A stretch of DNA of 51,883 bases, from NCBI GenBank assembly GCA_936941155.1, contig CAKZJE010000122.1, positions 1-51,883 of the forward strand, read 5' to 3'. The notes below the pieces were generated by a model, which saw only the letters and a list, made by a program, of their open reading frames with translations, had not been told where the DNA came from and did no database searches. This DNA is from an uncultured Methylomonas sp. (GTDB lineage: Bacteria; Pseudomonadota; Gammaproteobacteria; Methylococcales; Methylomonadaceae). The translations under genes and the position numbers were made by a program. Shown here piece after piece: positions 1-9,487 of the stretch. Positions within the stretch are counted from its first letter, which is position 1. Every line of letters begins with the position of its first letter.

Positions 1-504
1 CCGTTGCCAAATGAATTACCCTTCGATTATGTACAACGCGTTGCCGCAGAAAAGTCCGCTGCGTGTTTGGCAATTTACGATGGCGATTTACCGATTTTAG
101 CTGCCGACACCTCCGTCGTTTTGCAAAATAAAATCATGGGAAAACCTGAAAATCAGCAACACGCACAGGAAATGCTGCTGCAACTATCCGGCACAACACA
201 CCAAGTTTACAGCGCGATTTCTCTGCGTCGCCCAAACCTTCCAGGTTTAAAAAACCTGGAAGGTTTCAACCATTGGCAAGCAGTCAACATCACAGAAGTG
301 ACATTTAAAAAACTAACCCTTGCTGAAATAGCCGCTTATTGGCAAACTGGCGAGCCCTGCGACAAAGCCGGCGGTTATGCAATCCAAGGTTTAGGCAGCA
401 TTTTTATCGAGAAAATACAAGGCAGCTTTTCAGCGGTGATGGGGTTGCCGCTGTTTGAAACCGCACAACTATTGGAAAAACAGGGAGTTAAAATACTGCG
501 ATGA
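1..504 (+). CDS. maf: Maf-like nucleotide pyrophosphatase, 5' end missing
   Basis: Maf proteins hydrolyse non-canonical or modified nucleoside triphosphates in the cytoplasm and have been linked to septum control. The visible part has the family motifs ILAADTSVV, GEPCDKAGGYAIQG and SFSAVMGLPL. The reading frame is open to the first base and the N-terminal SPRR loop is absent, so the gene is cut by the window edge rather than broken. Between SAISL and the NITEVTF strand it is about ten residues longer than E. coli YhdE as I recall it, and this extra loop is exactly a 33-bp palindromic repeat at 234-266. The stop overlaps the rng start by four bases, so the two are probably translationally coupled. 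Confidence 0.93.
   Translation, partial: PLPNELPFDYVQRVAAEKSAACLAIYDGDLPILAADTSVVLQNKIMGKPENQQHAQEMLLQLSGTTHQVYSAISLRRPNLPGLKNLEGFNHWQAVNITEVTFKKLTLAEIAAYWQTGEPCDKAGGYAIQGLGSIFIEKIQGSFSAVMGLPLFETAQLLEKQGVKILR
234..266. repeat. 33-bp palindromic element inserted in frame in maf
   Basis: Perfect 15-base inverted arms (234-248 and 252-266) flank a three-base centre. The element begins at a third codon position and encodes most of PNLPGLKNLEGF. Copies of the same length and same codon phase occur in yhdP (5238-5270) and tatB (47204-47236). Confidence 0.9.
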
Positions 505-1955
505 GTGAAGAAATTTTAATTAACGTTACCCCGCCGGAGACGCGCGTGGCGGTAATTGAAAACGGAATGTTGCAAGAACTGATTATTGAGCGCACTTTGC
601 AACGCGGCTTGGTTGGCAATATTTATAAAGGTGAGGTGTGTCGCGTGTTGCCGGGAATGCAGGCAGCCTTTGTGGATATTGGTTTGCCCCGCGCGGCTTT
701 TTTGCATCTGTCTGATTTTAATACCAAAGAATTAGAAAAACGCGGCTCTATGCAAATTGAGCATTATTTGTATGATAAACAAACGGTTATCGTGCAAGTC
801 ACTAAAGACCCGCTCGGCAATAAAGGAGCGCGGCTGTCTACGGAAATATCCATTCCCTCGCGGTTTCAAGTCTACATGCCTTACACAGAAACCTGTGGCG
901 TATCGCAGCGCATAGAAGATGATGCGGAACGCGCACGACTCAAAGCCATTATCAGCACTTTTCAATCCCGACATAAATGCGGTGGTTTTATTGCGCGTAC
1001 CGCAGCCGAATGCGTGGGTGAAGAAGAATTGTTTGCGGACATGGATTTTTTGCTGAAATTATGGGAAGCGATTACGGAAAAAATCGCCAATGTGCCTGCT
1101 AAAACCTTGATTCATCAAGACTTACCGCTCAGTGAACGCACTTTACGCGACTTTTATAACGAAGGCATTGAGCGCGTGCGCGTGGACTCGCGCGAAACTT
1201 ATTTCCGCTTGATTGATTTTGCCACGAAATTTATTCCGAAAATTCTCCCGATTATTGAACACTATTCTGGTGAGCAACCGGTGTTTGATATTTACAACGT
1301 TGAAGATGAAATCAAAAAAGCGTTAGACAGAAAAGTGAAGCTTAAATCGGGTGGTTATTTGGTGTTTGACCAAACCGAGGCAATGACAACTGTTGATGTG
1401 AATACCGGCGGTTATATCGGCGGGCGTAATTTGGAAGAAACCATTTTTAAAACCAATTTGGAAGCCAGTCAAACCATTGCCCGGCAATTAAAACTGCGCA
1501 ATTTAGGCGGCATTATCATTATTGATTTTATTGATATGCAGAGCGAAGAGCATAAACGCCAAGTGTTGCAAGCCTTAGAGCGGCATTTGGAAAAAGACCA
1601 CGCGAAAACCAAAATCACCGAAGTTTCAGTGTTAGGTTTGGTGGAAATGACCCGCAAACGCACCCGTGAAAGTTTGGAGCATATTCTGTGTGAAACCTGC
1701 TCAACTTGTAATGGACGCGGCGTGTTGAAAACTCCCGAATCGGTGTGTTTGGAAATCTTCCGTGAAATTATCCGCGAAGTGCGGCAATACAATGTGCAGG
1801 AATTACTGGTGCTGGCATCAAATGAAGTGGTAGAAATGTTATTAGATGAAGAGGCGGATATGCTGTCAGAACTGGAAACGTTTTTAAATGTGCAAATTAA
1901 GTTTCGTGCGGAAGCGGAATACAATCAAGAACAATATGATGTGGTGTTGTTATAA
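501..1955 (+). CDS. rng: Ribonuclease G
   Basis: RNase G is an endoribonuclease of the RNase E/G family; it matures the 5' end of 16S rRNA and degrades mRNA. The 484-residue length is usual for Rng and lacks the long RNase E scaffold tail. An S1 domain lies at about residues 35-120 (GNIYKGEVCRVLPGMQAAFV). The two metal-binding aspartates are D299 in TVDVNTGG and D342 in IIIDFIDM. The zinc-link cysteines are C397 and C400 in CETC. The gene starts inside the maf stop codon (ATGA overlap), and maf-rng-yhdP is a common gammaproteobacterial order. Confidence 0.97.
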   Translation: MSEEILINVTPPETRVAVIENGMLQELIIERTLQRGLVGNIYKGEVCRVLPGMQAAFVDIGLPRAAFLHLSDFNTKELEKRGSMQIEHYLYDKQTVIVQVTKDPLGNKGARLSTEISIPSRFQVYMPYTETCGVSQRIEDDAERARLKAIISTFQSRHKCGGFIARTAAECVGEEELFADMDFLLKLWEAITEKIANVPAKTLIHQDLPLSERTLRDFYNEGIERVRVDSRETYFRLIDFATKFIPKILPIIEHYSGEQPVFDIYNVEDEIKKALDRKVKLKSGGYLVFDQTEAMTTVDVNTGGYIGGRNLEETIFKTNLEASQTIARQLKLRNLGGIIIIDFIDMQSEEHKRQVLQALERHLEKDHAKTKITEVSVLGLVEMTRKRTRESLEHILCETCSTCNGRGVLKTPESVCLEIFREIIREVRQYNVQELLVLASNEVVEMLLDEEADMLSELETFLNVQIKFRAEAEYNQEQYDVVLL

Positions 1956-1974
1956 ACTTTTTTTTGCAAACGAT

Positions 1975-2586
1975 ATGAAAAAATCAATTTTAGAGCAAAA
2001 CAAATCCTACACTTTTTCGGATTATTTCAAGCTTACCTGTCCGACCCGCGATATTTTGAGTGAATTAGGGTATCACTTTAAATCCGAGCAATTGATATTA
2101 CCTGAAAAAGTTATTAGCAATCCTCATTTTGAAAGCCTTAAAAATCTGTATTACAAAAAACTACCGCATATTTCACTTAACTCTGAAATTGCCAAACGTG
2201 AGTTTTTAATTTCGCCACTCTTGATTAGCTTGCTCGATTATATTGACATTGAAATTGACGTGGAATATTCCATTTATATCAATGAACAATTAAAAGGCAC
2301 GATTGATTATTTGCTCAAGTCAGCGACTAATTTAATTGTGATTGAGGCAAAAAACTCTGACCTTGATAAAGGCTTTACGCAATTAGCGATTGAATTGATT
2401 GCAATGGATAATTACTTAGAAAACACCCAGCCTTTAATTTATGGCGCGGTATCAATGGGGGACATGTGGCGATTTGGAATGCTTGATCGTGCCACTAAAA
2501 CGATTAGCAAAGATATTGATGCCTTTCTTGTACCTTCTCATATCGAAAAACTGTTTGCAGTTTTGTTAGGGATTTTAGAAAAATAA
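1975..2586 (+). CDS. PD-(D/E)XK nuclease-like protein of unknown role
   Basis: I do not recognise a named family. The 203-residue protein contains an arrangement typical of the PD-(D/E)XK fold: a glutamate in the helix near residues 71-76, D111 in KGTIDYLL, E124 and K126 in VIEAKNSD, and Q136 in a following helix (FTQLAIELIAM). That suggests a metal-dependent DNA-processing fold, but substrate and activity are unknown. The frame is open back into rng, but the first methionine after the rng stop (MKKSILEQ) is chosen because the upstream part overlaps a well-conserved gene. No clear ribosome-binding site is seen. It sits between two housekeeping genes that are normally adjacent, so it looks like an insertion into the rng-yhdP cluster. 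Confidence 0.7.
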   Translation: MKKSILEQNKSYTFSDYFKLTCPTRDILSELGYHFKSEQLILPEKVISNPHFESLKNLYYKKLPHISLNSEIAKREFLISPLLISLLDYIDIEIDVEYSIYINEQLKGTIDYLLKSATNLIVIEAKNSDLDKGFTQLAIELIAMDNYLENTQPLIYGAVSMGDMWRFGMLDRATKTISKDIDAFLVPSHIEKLFAVLLGILEK

Positions 2587-2595
2587 CTGTTTTCA

Positions 2596-2613
2596 ACTCA
2601 TGCGAAAATGAGT
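2596..2613. other. Small hairpin between the nuclease-like gene and yhdP
   Basis: A 6-bp stem (ACTCAT / ATGAGT) with a six-base loop follows the stop of the upstream gene. There is no T-run, so it is not a convincing intrinsic terminator; it may stabilise an mRNA end or be chance. Confidence 0.3.
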
Positions 2614-2670
2614 CTGAGCAAATCTTAAGCTCAAATGAAATTGGCTAACTAAACTTATTTAGGATAATGC

Positions 2671-5600
2671 GTGTTGCATTTCATAACGCGGGTATCGCGG
2701 CATTTGATTTTTTGGAATTTAGTGTTGGTTGCGGGTATTCTTACCCTCCTGCGCATTGCCTTGTTTTGTCTGGACTTTTACAAAGCAGAGCTGGAAGTTA
2801 AATTTACTGAATTATTAAATGCGCCAGTTAAAATTGAAAAAATTCACGCACACCTGCGACACGGTTTAAAACCTGAGCTAATTTTAAAAAATATCAGTAT
2901 TTCTGATTTACACGCTACGAATAAAACCGCGATTGAGTTGCAAGAAATTCGCGTCGGGCTAGATTTATTAGACATTCTCAAGCAACAACAAATTATTCCC
3001 GCCACTTGGATTACCTTGGTGGGCGCAAAATTATCAGTTATTCACAAACCAGACGGCAGCTTGACTGTGCTGGGCTTACAAGGTGGTGATGAGCAACCAA
3101 CATGGTTGCTGCAAGGTCGCCACTATCAATTGCTGCAAAGCGACATCACTTGGCTGGATGAAAAAAATCACCGCCGCGCTCGTACTTTTCAACATGTTGA
3201 TATTTCGATTAAAAATGATTTACGCACCGGACGACATCGGCTGAATTTACTCAGCGTTTTACCACGCGCTTACGGTGATTCTGTGCGGGTTTCTGCGGAT
3301 TTCACTGGCGATGTGTTTAGTTCTGAAGCATTAAATGGCAGATTTTTCATTGCCGGAAAAAATCTACATTTTGCTAAATTTTTGCTGGACGAGTTACCGC
3401 TAAAACTGCGCTTGAAAGGCGGTGATGGTGATTTTGAGTTGTGGGGCAGTGTACAAAACTTGCAGCTCACCGCGCTCAGTGGCAATTTTCAAAGTGAACA
3501 TTTAACCGTGCAACGCGCAGATGAAAAAAAATTGCAATTTACGCATCTCAATAGCCAGTTTGATTGGCGCAATCACGCGAATAATTGGAGTTTAGTGATT
3601 GATAATTTCAATTTAGGCTTGCCGCAAAAAAATTATTTGCCCGCGCAGTTTTATCTCGGCTCTCAAAACAAAACCGCACAACATTTTTCTGCAACAATCA
3701 AAGCACTCGATTTAGAAGCGGTGCAAATTTTGGCAGATTTTTTTGGCAAAGACCTTCCTGATTTTAAAAAACTGGCAGGATTGAGTGTGAAAGGACAGCT
3801 TAGCGACATAACGCTTTTTGCTGATTTAAAGCAGCAACAATATAAAGTGGCTGGCGAGTTTAAACATCTTTCAATTACCGCTCCTGCGGCTTTTCCCAGC
3901 TTACAAAATTTATCCGGCACAATTAATGGCAATCAAACACAAGGCGTGTTGAGTTTAAGCAGTCAGAACGCCAATTTTATTGTGCAGCCGATGTTTAGAA
4001 CGCCACTGGCAATCACACAACTGGCAGGGAAACTTTTTTGGCAACAAACTGAAACGCAGTGGTTGTTATCCGCACTTAATTTAATTCTCAACACGCCTTA
4101 CGCACAAAGTAGTAGTGATTTGAAAATTACGCTGCCGAAAGATGGGAAGCCGGTATTTATGGATTTGCGCAGCGCGTTTTTTAATTTAAATGATGTTAGC
4201 AATGCGAAGGTGTATTTTCCTGTCACATTGATGAGTCAAGAGCTACTTCAGTATTTAGATCAAGCCTTTATCAAAGGACGCGTGCCGCGCGGTGATTTGC
4301 TGTTGCATGGTTATTTAAAAGATTTTCCGTTTATCAAACATGAAGGCGTGTTTCAGGTGTTATTTGATGCCGATAATGTGACGATGAAATACGCCGAAGG
4401 TTGGCCTTTTTTTGAAGGATTGGCGGCGAGAATTTTGTTTGAAAATGACAGTTTAGAAGTGAATATCAAACAAGCACAAGCAGAACGCGCTACGATTAAT
4501 CAGGCAAAAATCAGTATTCCGTCTTTTAGCGATAGCAATTATGTGGAGGTTGAAAAAGGGCTATTTAGTGCAGAAATTAATGCCGGATTAGATTTTTTGC
4601 GCCATACGCCGTTGTCGTTGCCGCTCAAAAGCGTGTCAGAACAATTAACTATCACAGGCAATACGCAAGGCACATTAGCGATAAAAATTCCGCTTAGCGA
4701 GAAAGTTCCGGCAAAAGTGACAGGCACTGCCAGCGTAAACAATGCAAAACTAAATGTGTTAGCCATTGATTTACCAGTGACTAATTTAACTGGCGTGTTT
4801 CGTTTTACGGAGAACGGTTTTTACAGCGATACCTTGAATGCGTTTTCTTTAGGTTATCCGCTGCAAACAAAAGTGGATTTAAAATCCGACCACACTTTGA
4901 TTAGCGTGGCTGGCAAAACCAGTGTGAAAGAGTTAGAACAACAATTTAAATTGCCGGCGCAAAATTTAGCGGACGGCGCAAGCACTTATAGTGCGCAATT
5001 GAGTTTGCCGTTTGCAGAAAAAACTGCACCAGAATTAATGCTGCATTCAAATCTGCAAGGCGTGAGTTTGGCGTTGCCTGATACATTGGAAAAAACCACG
5101 CTTGATAGCAAAGATTTAGACATTAAGTTTAATTTAACCGCCGCGCCGCTGTTGCCTGTGAATGTGCAGTATGACAAACAACTCAATGCTAACTTATTGA
5201 TTAAAAAAGCAGATAAATCCGTTGCAGGCGCGACAATAGACCTGTCAGGTTTTAAAAACCAGACAGGTCTGGAAAGTCCACAAGTCGGTGAATTTAAAGT
5301 GAGCATCAAACAAGCACAGTTTTCTGCCCCGGTTTGGATTGCGGCTTTGGATAAAATGCAGATGAGCAGCGATAAAGCGCAATTATTAACGGATTTGGAA
5401 ATTAGTACGCCGCACTTGCTGTGGTCTGGGCAACAATTGGGCGAATTTGCGCTAAATCTGCATCAAAATTCAAAAGATTGGTCTGGCACATTTGCTTGCG
5501 TTGCCGCCACAGGTCGCTTGCAAATTCCCGTTGATGACAATCCAAATAGCAAAATTAAGTTGGATTTGTCGCAGTTGGATTTATCGAGCTTGATGCGTTT

Positions 5601-6558
5601 GAAGTTACCTAAGAAAAACAATAGTTTGCCAACTCAGTTGCCGTTGTTTGAAATAGATAGCCAAGCGGTGTTATTGCGTGGAATTAACTTAGGGAAACTG
5701 GCGATTGATACCGAGCGCAATGGTAAGGCGATTAAATTTAAGCAATTTTTACTCAGTGGGAAAGATGAAACTCTGTCTTTAACCGGTGATTGGCAAGTAT
5801 TCAATAATAAAGAAGCGTGTTCAATGACCGCTAATCCTTTGCAGGACTGGCAGTCATGCCCACATCAGGAGATTACCCGTGTTAGTGGTCAGTTTAGTTC
5901 AAAAAACTTAGGTGATTGGCTGAAAAAATTGCAATTAAATGATGATATTGAAGAAACGGAGGCAAAAATTGATTTAGCGTTGTTTTGGCAAGGCGCACCG
6001 TATCAATTCGCCTTAAGCACTTTATCGGGAACAATGGATATTAATTTGGAAGCCGGACGCATTTCCAGCATTGAACCGGGCTTCGGGCGTTTATTGGGCG
6101 TTTTGGCGATGGAACAATGGCTCAGACGTTTGCAGTTGGATTTTGGTGATATTTATAAAAAAGGCTTGAGTTTCAATGAGATTAAAGGACATTTTGATCT
6201 GCATAATGGCAAAGTAAATACTAACAATTTAACGGTGAATGCTGTGCCAGCTACCATCAATTTAACAGGCGAGTTAAATTTGTATGAGCAAACCTTAGAC
6301 CAACAAATCTCAGTGATTCCTAAAAGTTTAGATGCCGTTCCCATTGCTGGTACAATTGTTGACAAAATAACTACACTTGTCACGCAAACCCTGACCGGAG
6401 AATATGAGGCGGGTTATTATTCGCGTTCTAAATATCGGGTGAAAGGCAAATGGAATGATTTAAATGTGTTGCCGCTGCATGAACAAGATGGATTATTTAC
6501 CAAAACCTGGCGAGGTCTCACTGACTTTTCTTGGATAACACAACAAAAACAGGATTAA
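2671..6558 (+). CDS. yhdP: YhdP family AsmA-like envelope protein
   Basis: YhdP belongs to the large AsmA-like proteins that span the periplasm and, in E. coli, help move phospholipids between the inner and outer membranes. The 1295-residue length fits (E. coli about 1266). There is one N-terminal membrane segment (about residues 10-33, LIFWNLVLVAGILTLLRIAL), then a long beta-rich region (DUF3971-type) and an AsmA-like C-terminus with LEAGRISSIEPGFGRLLGVL and AVPIAGTIVDKITTLV. The GTG start has AGGA upstream. An in-frame palindromic repeat at 5238-5270 adds about residues 856-867. The stop lies just before the nit gene, consistent with an operon. Confidence 0.93.
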   Translation: MLHFITRVSRHLIFWNLVLVAGILTLLRIALFCLDFYKAELEVKFTELLNAPVKIEKIHAHLRHGLKPELILKNISISDLHATNKTAIELQEIRVGLDLLDILKQQQIIPATWITLVGAKLSVIHKPDGSLTVLGLQGGDEQPTWLLQGRHYQLLQSDITWLDEKNHRRARTFQHVDISIKNDLRTGRHRLNLLSVLPRAYGDSVRVSADFTGDVFSSEALNGRFFIAGKNLHFAKFLLDELPLKLRLKGGDGDFELWGSVQNLQLTALSGNFQSEHLTVQRADEKKLQFTHLNSQFDWRNHANNWSLVIDNFNLGLPQKNYLPAQFYLGSQNKTAQHFSATIKALDLEAVQILADFFGKDLPDFKKLAGLSVKGQLSDITLFADLKQQQYKVAGEFKHLSITAPAAFPSLQNLSGTINGNQTQGVLSLSSQNANFIVQPMFRTPLAITQLAGKLFWQQTETQWLLSALNLILNTPYAQSSSDLKITLPKDGKPVFMDLRSAFFNLNDVSNAKVYFPVTLMSQELLQYLDQAFIKGRVPRGDLLLHGYLKDFPFIKHEGVFQVLFDADNVTMKYAEGWPFFEGLAARILFENDSLEVNIKQAQAERATINQAKISIPSFSDSNYVEVEKGLFSAEINAGLDFLRHTPLSLPLKSVSEQLTITGNTQGTLAIKIPLSEKVPAKVTGTASVNNAKLNVLAIDLPVTNLTGVFRFTENGFYSDTLNAFSLGYPLQTKVDLKSDHTLISVAGKTSVKELEQQFKLPAQNLADGASTYSAQLSLPFAEKTAPELMLHSNLQGVSLALPDTLEKTTLDSKDLDIKFNLTAAPLLPVNVQYDKQLNANLLIKKADKSVAGATIDLSGFKNQTGLESPQVGEFKVSIKQAQFSAPVWIAALDKMQMSSDKAQLLTDLEISTPHLLWSGQQLGEFALNLHQNSKDWSGTFACVAATGRLQIPVDDNPNSKIKLDLSQLDLSSLMRLKLPKKNNSLPTQLPLFEIDSQAVLLRGINLGKLAIDTERNGKAIKFKQFLLSGKDETLSLTGDWQVFNNKEACSMTANPLQDWQSCPHQEITRVSGQFSSKNLGDWLKKLQLNDDIEETEAKIDLALFWQGAPYQFALSTLSGTMDINLEAGRISSIEPGFGRLLGVLAMEQWLRRLQLDFGDIYKKGLSFNEIKGHFDLHNGKVNTNNLTVNAVPATINLTGELNLYEQTLDQQISVIPKSLDAVPIAGTIVDKITTLVTQTLTGEYEAGYYSRSKYRVKGKWNDLNVLPLHEQDGLFTKTWRGLTDFSWITQQKQD
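5238..5270. repeat. 33-bp palindromic element inserted in frame in yhdP
   Basis: Symmetric around position 5254 with a single mismatched pair (5247/5261). It starts at a third codon position, as in maf, and encodes most of IDLSGFKNQTGL. The rest of the surrounding protein is ordinary AsmA-like beta sequence. Confidence 0.88.
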
Positions 6559-6566
6559 GAACAAAT

Positions 6567-7385
6567 ATGAGCAAATGTGCCGCCATTCAAATGGCATCTA
6601 GCCCTAGCGTCAGAGCCAATCTGATTGAAGCTGAAAAATTAATTGCAGAAGCTGCAAAAGCAGGCGCGAAACTTGTTGCCTTGCCAGAAAATTTCGCCAT
6701 TATGGGCGTTGCTGAGTTTGATAAAAACAAGCAAAAAGAAGTGGATGGCACAGGGCCGATTCAAGATTTTTTAAGCATGGTTGCCAAAAAATATGACGTG
6801 TGGGTGGTCGGTGGCACAATTCCTTTGGCAGCAGATGATGAAAGAAAAGTCAGAGCCGCCTGTTTGGTTTATAACAACGCAGGTGAGCGCGTGGGGCGTT
6901 ATGACAAAATTCATTTGTTTGATGTCAGTGTGCCGAATACTAACGAAGAATATCGCGAATCAAACTCAATCGAAGCGGGCGACATTCCGTTTGTGATTGA
7001 TACGCCGTTTGGAAAATTGGGTGTGGCGGTTTGTTATGATTTGCGTTTTCCTGAATTGTTCCGTGATTTATTAGATTTGGGCGTAGAAATTTTAGTTGTT
7101 CCTGCTGCATTCACCGCTGAAACAGGCGCGGCGCATTGGGAAGTGTTATTGCGGGCGCGGGCGATTGAAAATTTATGTTATGTGATTGCGCCAAATCAAG
7201 GCGGCTTTCATTTAAACGGACGCAAAACCTTTGGGCATAGCATGATTATTGACCCTTGGGGAACTGTGTTAGATTGTTATAAAACCGGCGGCGGGTTTGT
7301 GTCTGCCAATATTGATAAAGAGCGTTTAGAAAAAGTACGCACCACATTTCCCGTACTCAAACACAGACGTTTTTTCTGCAAATAA
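6567..7385 (+). CDS. Nit-type carbon-nitrogen hydrolase, likely deaminated glutathione amidase
   Basis: A cytosolic nitrilase-superfamily amidase of the Nit1/YbeM branch, which repairs the side product deaminated glutathione. The catalytic triad is visible: E41 in ALPENFAIMG, K114 in RYDKIHLFD and C156 in GVAVCYDLRFPELFRDL. The 272-residue length is normal. The frame is open 12 codons further upstream into yhdP, but the ATG at 6567, just after the yhdP stop, gives the conserved start MSKCAAIQMAS. The position between yhdP and tldD matches the pseudomonad-type cluster. The exact substrate is inferred from the family. Confidence 0.9.
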   Translation: MSKCAAIQMASSPSVRANLIEAEKLIAEAAKAGAKLVALPENFAIMGVAEFDKNKQKEVDGTGPIQDFLSMVAKKYDVWVVGGTIPLAADDERKVRAACLVYNNAGERVGRYDKIHLFDVSVPNTNEEYRESNSIEAGDIPFVIDTPFGKLGVAVCYDLRFPELFRDLLDLGVEILVVPAAFTAETGAAHWEVLLRARAIENLCYVIAPNQGGFHLNGRKTFGHSMIIDPWGTVLDCYKTGGGFVSANIDKERLEKVRTTFPVLKHRRFFCK

Positions 7386-7391
7386 CAAGAG

Positions 7392-8024
7392 ATGAGAGTC
7401 AAAGTGAGCTGGCAAAAATACACTGTTGCAACATTGTTTTTCTTCGTATCCATAGGTTTAACAGGCTGTGCGCCTACCCCTAAAAAATATCAAGATACTT
7501 CCGAATTGGAAAAACCACCGGAATTAGGCGTTGTCAGCTCAACTACTGAACAGGCAGCAACTGAAAGCTCTTCAGATAAAACAACGCAACAAGCGAATAA
7601 AGGATTAGGGGATGTTGTAAAACGAACCGATGACTCGCATTTGTTGATGATATTGTCATTTGGTGAGGCTTGGAAACAGGTTGAAAAAGCCATCAACCTC
7701 AGTGGTATGGAAATTTCAGATAAAAATATTCAAAAAGGGCAATATTATGTGGTGTTTGATCCAGACCTCGCAGACAATAAAAATTCGGATAATATCTTCA
7801 CCTCTTTTTTTATCTCCGGCAAATACAACAAAGCACGATATTTATTAACATTTACAGACACTTCAGAAGGCACATCCATGAAAGCTGAGTTCTTGGAATA
7901 TGCAGAAAGTCGTGACTCTCATCAAGATGGATATGCTGACCCCACCCCTGCTGACAACGGTTTAGCAAAATTTCTGCAAACCCTTTATACAACCTTGCAT
8001 GACGACTTACCTTTGGCACAATAA
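7392..8024 (+). CDS. bamC: BamC-like outer-membrane assembly lipoprotein
   Basis: Residues 1-26 form a lipoprotein signal with lipobox LTGC (lipidated C26). A low-complexity stretch follows ([14 protein letters not shown] resembles the BamC lasso that binds BamD). One helix-grip-like domain at about 80-205 follows, with [20 protein letters not shown] and [14 protein letters not shown], matching the BamC pattern. BamC is an accessory subunit of the beta-barrel assembly machine. At 210 residues it appears to have only one helix-grip domain, whereas E. coli BamC has two. It lies between nit and tldD rather than beside dapA, which is unusual. The assignment rests on motif resemblance. Confidence 0.65.
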   Translation: MRVKVSWQKYTVATLFFFVSIGLTGCAPTPKKYQDTSELEKPPELGVVSSTTEQAATESSSDKTTQQANKGLGDVVKRTDDSHLLMILSFGEAWKQVEKAINLSGMEISDKNIQKGQYYVVFDPDLADNKNSDNIFTSFFISGKYNKARYLLTFTDTSEGTSMKAEFLEYAESRDSHQDGYADPTPADNGLAKFLQTLYTTLHDDLPLAQ

Positions 8025-8026
8025 CC

Positions 8027-9478
8027 ATGACAAATTCCATAGACCGCTTAAACCTTGCGAAACAAGCTGTGCTTGACCCTACCGGATTGCAAACCAAAGA
8101 TATTGAGCAAGTGATGAATCGCTTGCTTGATGCCAAAGTGGATGCCGCCGATATTTATTTTCAATCCAATCACTTTGAATCGTGGGTTTTAGAATCTGGA
8201 ATTATCAAAGAAGGCTCGTATAGCATTGAACAAGGTGCGGGCGTGCGGGCGGTTTCGGGTGATAAAACCGGCTTTGCCTATAGCGAGCGGATTGAACTGC
8301 CGGTGTTATTGCAAGCGGCTGACAATGTGAAAGCGATTGTGCGGCAAGCGCAAAATGCTGCTGTGCAAATACCTGCGCCATTGCATTGGCAACATTATTA
8401 TGCGGTTGCCAATCCATTAACGTCGCTTACCGATCAAGAAAAAGTCGATTTATTGCGGACAGTGGATAAACAAACGCGCTTGCTTGATCAACGCATTGAA
8501 GAGGTGATTATCAGCTTGATGGGTGTGCATGAATCGGTGTTGGTGGCGAATCAAAACGGCTCGCTCATGGCGGATATTAGACCGCTGGTGCGGATGAATG
8601 TCAGTGTGATTATTTCTGACAACGGCAGACGCGAACAAGGCAGCATGGGCGGCGGTACACGCGGGGATTATGGTTATTTTATTGCCGAAGAAACCGCGCT
8701 GAATTATGGCAAAGAAGCGGTGCGGCAAGCCTTGGTGAATTTGGAAGCCGTTGATGCTCCGGCTGGAAACATGACTGTGGTGTTAGGCTCAGGTTGGCCA
8801 GGGATTTTATTGCACGAAGCGATTGGGCATGGCTTGGAAGGGGATTTTAATCGCAAAGGCACTTCCGCATTTAGTGGCTTAGTGGGACAGCGCGTTGCTT
8901 CTGATTTATGCACGATTGTTGATGATGGCACATTGCACGGGCGGCGCGGTTCGTTAAGCATTGATGACGAAGGCACGCCTTCTGAAAATACCGTGTTGAT
9001 TGAAAACGGGATTTTAAAAGGTTATATGCAGGATCAACTGAATGCGCGATTGATGGGAGTAAAATCCACTGGCAATGGCAGACGTGAATCCTATGCGCAT
9101 TTGCCGATGCCGCGCATGACCAACACTTATATGTTGCCCGGACAGCATAATCCTGAAGAAATTATCAAATCGGTGAAAAAAGGATTGTATGCGAAAAACT
9201 TTGGCGGCGGACAAGTGGATATTACCTCCGGCAAATTTGTGTTTTCCACCAGCGAAGCGTATTTAATTGAAGATGGCAAAATCACCCGTCCAGTAAAAGG
9301 CGCGACCTTAATTGGCAATGGCCCCGATGTGTTGACCAAAGTGTCAATGGTTGGTACTGATTTGGCGTTAGATAGCGGCGTAGGCACTTGCGGCAAAGAA
9401 GGTCAAAGTGTGCCGGTCGGTGTCGGTCAACCTACCTTGAAAATTGATGGGTTAACGGTGGGCGGGACGAGCGTTTAA
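8027..9478 (+). CDS. tldD: Metalloprotease TldD
   Basis: TldD is the zinc-bearing subunit of the TldD/TldE (PmbA) protease, which unfolds and cuts small peptides such as microcin precursors and CcdA. The zinc motif HEAIGH is present in [15 protein letters not shown] near residue 265, with the usual [12 protein letters not shown] and [10 protein letters not shown] blocks. The 483-residue length is normal. It starts two bases after the upstream stop. Its partner pmbA is about 2.6 kb downstream. In related genomes darP (yjgA) usually lies between the two; here two unrelated genes do. Confidence 0.97.
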   Translation: MTNSIDRLNLAKQAVLDPTGLQTKDIEQVMNRLLDAKVDAADIYFQSNHFESWVLESGIIKEGSYSIEQGAGVRAVSGDKTGFAYSERIELPVLLQAADNVKAIVRQAQNAAVQIPAPLHWQHYYAVANPLTSLTDQEKVDLLRTVDKQTRLLDQRIEEVIISLMGVHESVLVANQNGSLMADIRPLVRMNVSVIISDNGRREQGSMGGGTRGDYGYFIAEETALNYGKEAVRQALVNLEAVDAPAGNMTVVLGSGWPGILLHEAIGHGLEGDFNRKGTSAFSGLVGQRVASDLCTIVDDGTLHGRRGSLSIDDEGTPSENTVLIENGILKGYMQDQLNARLMGVKSTGNGRRESYAHLPMPRMTNTYMLPGQHNPEEIIKSVKKGLYAKNFGGGQVDITSGKFVFSTSEAYLIEDGKITRPVKGATLIGNGPDVLTKVSMVGTDLALDSGVGTCGKEGQSVPVGVGQPTLKIDGLTVGGTSV

Positions 9479-9487
9479 TTTATCCAG

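Noticed and set aside
1469-1924. 151-residue open frame on the minus strand inside rng
   Set aside because: It is antisense to the strongly conserved RNase G catalytic region and its product is serine-rich with no domain, so it is a shadow frame.
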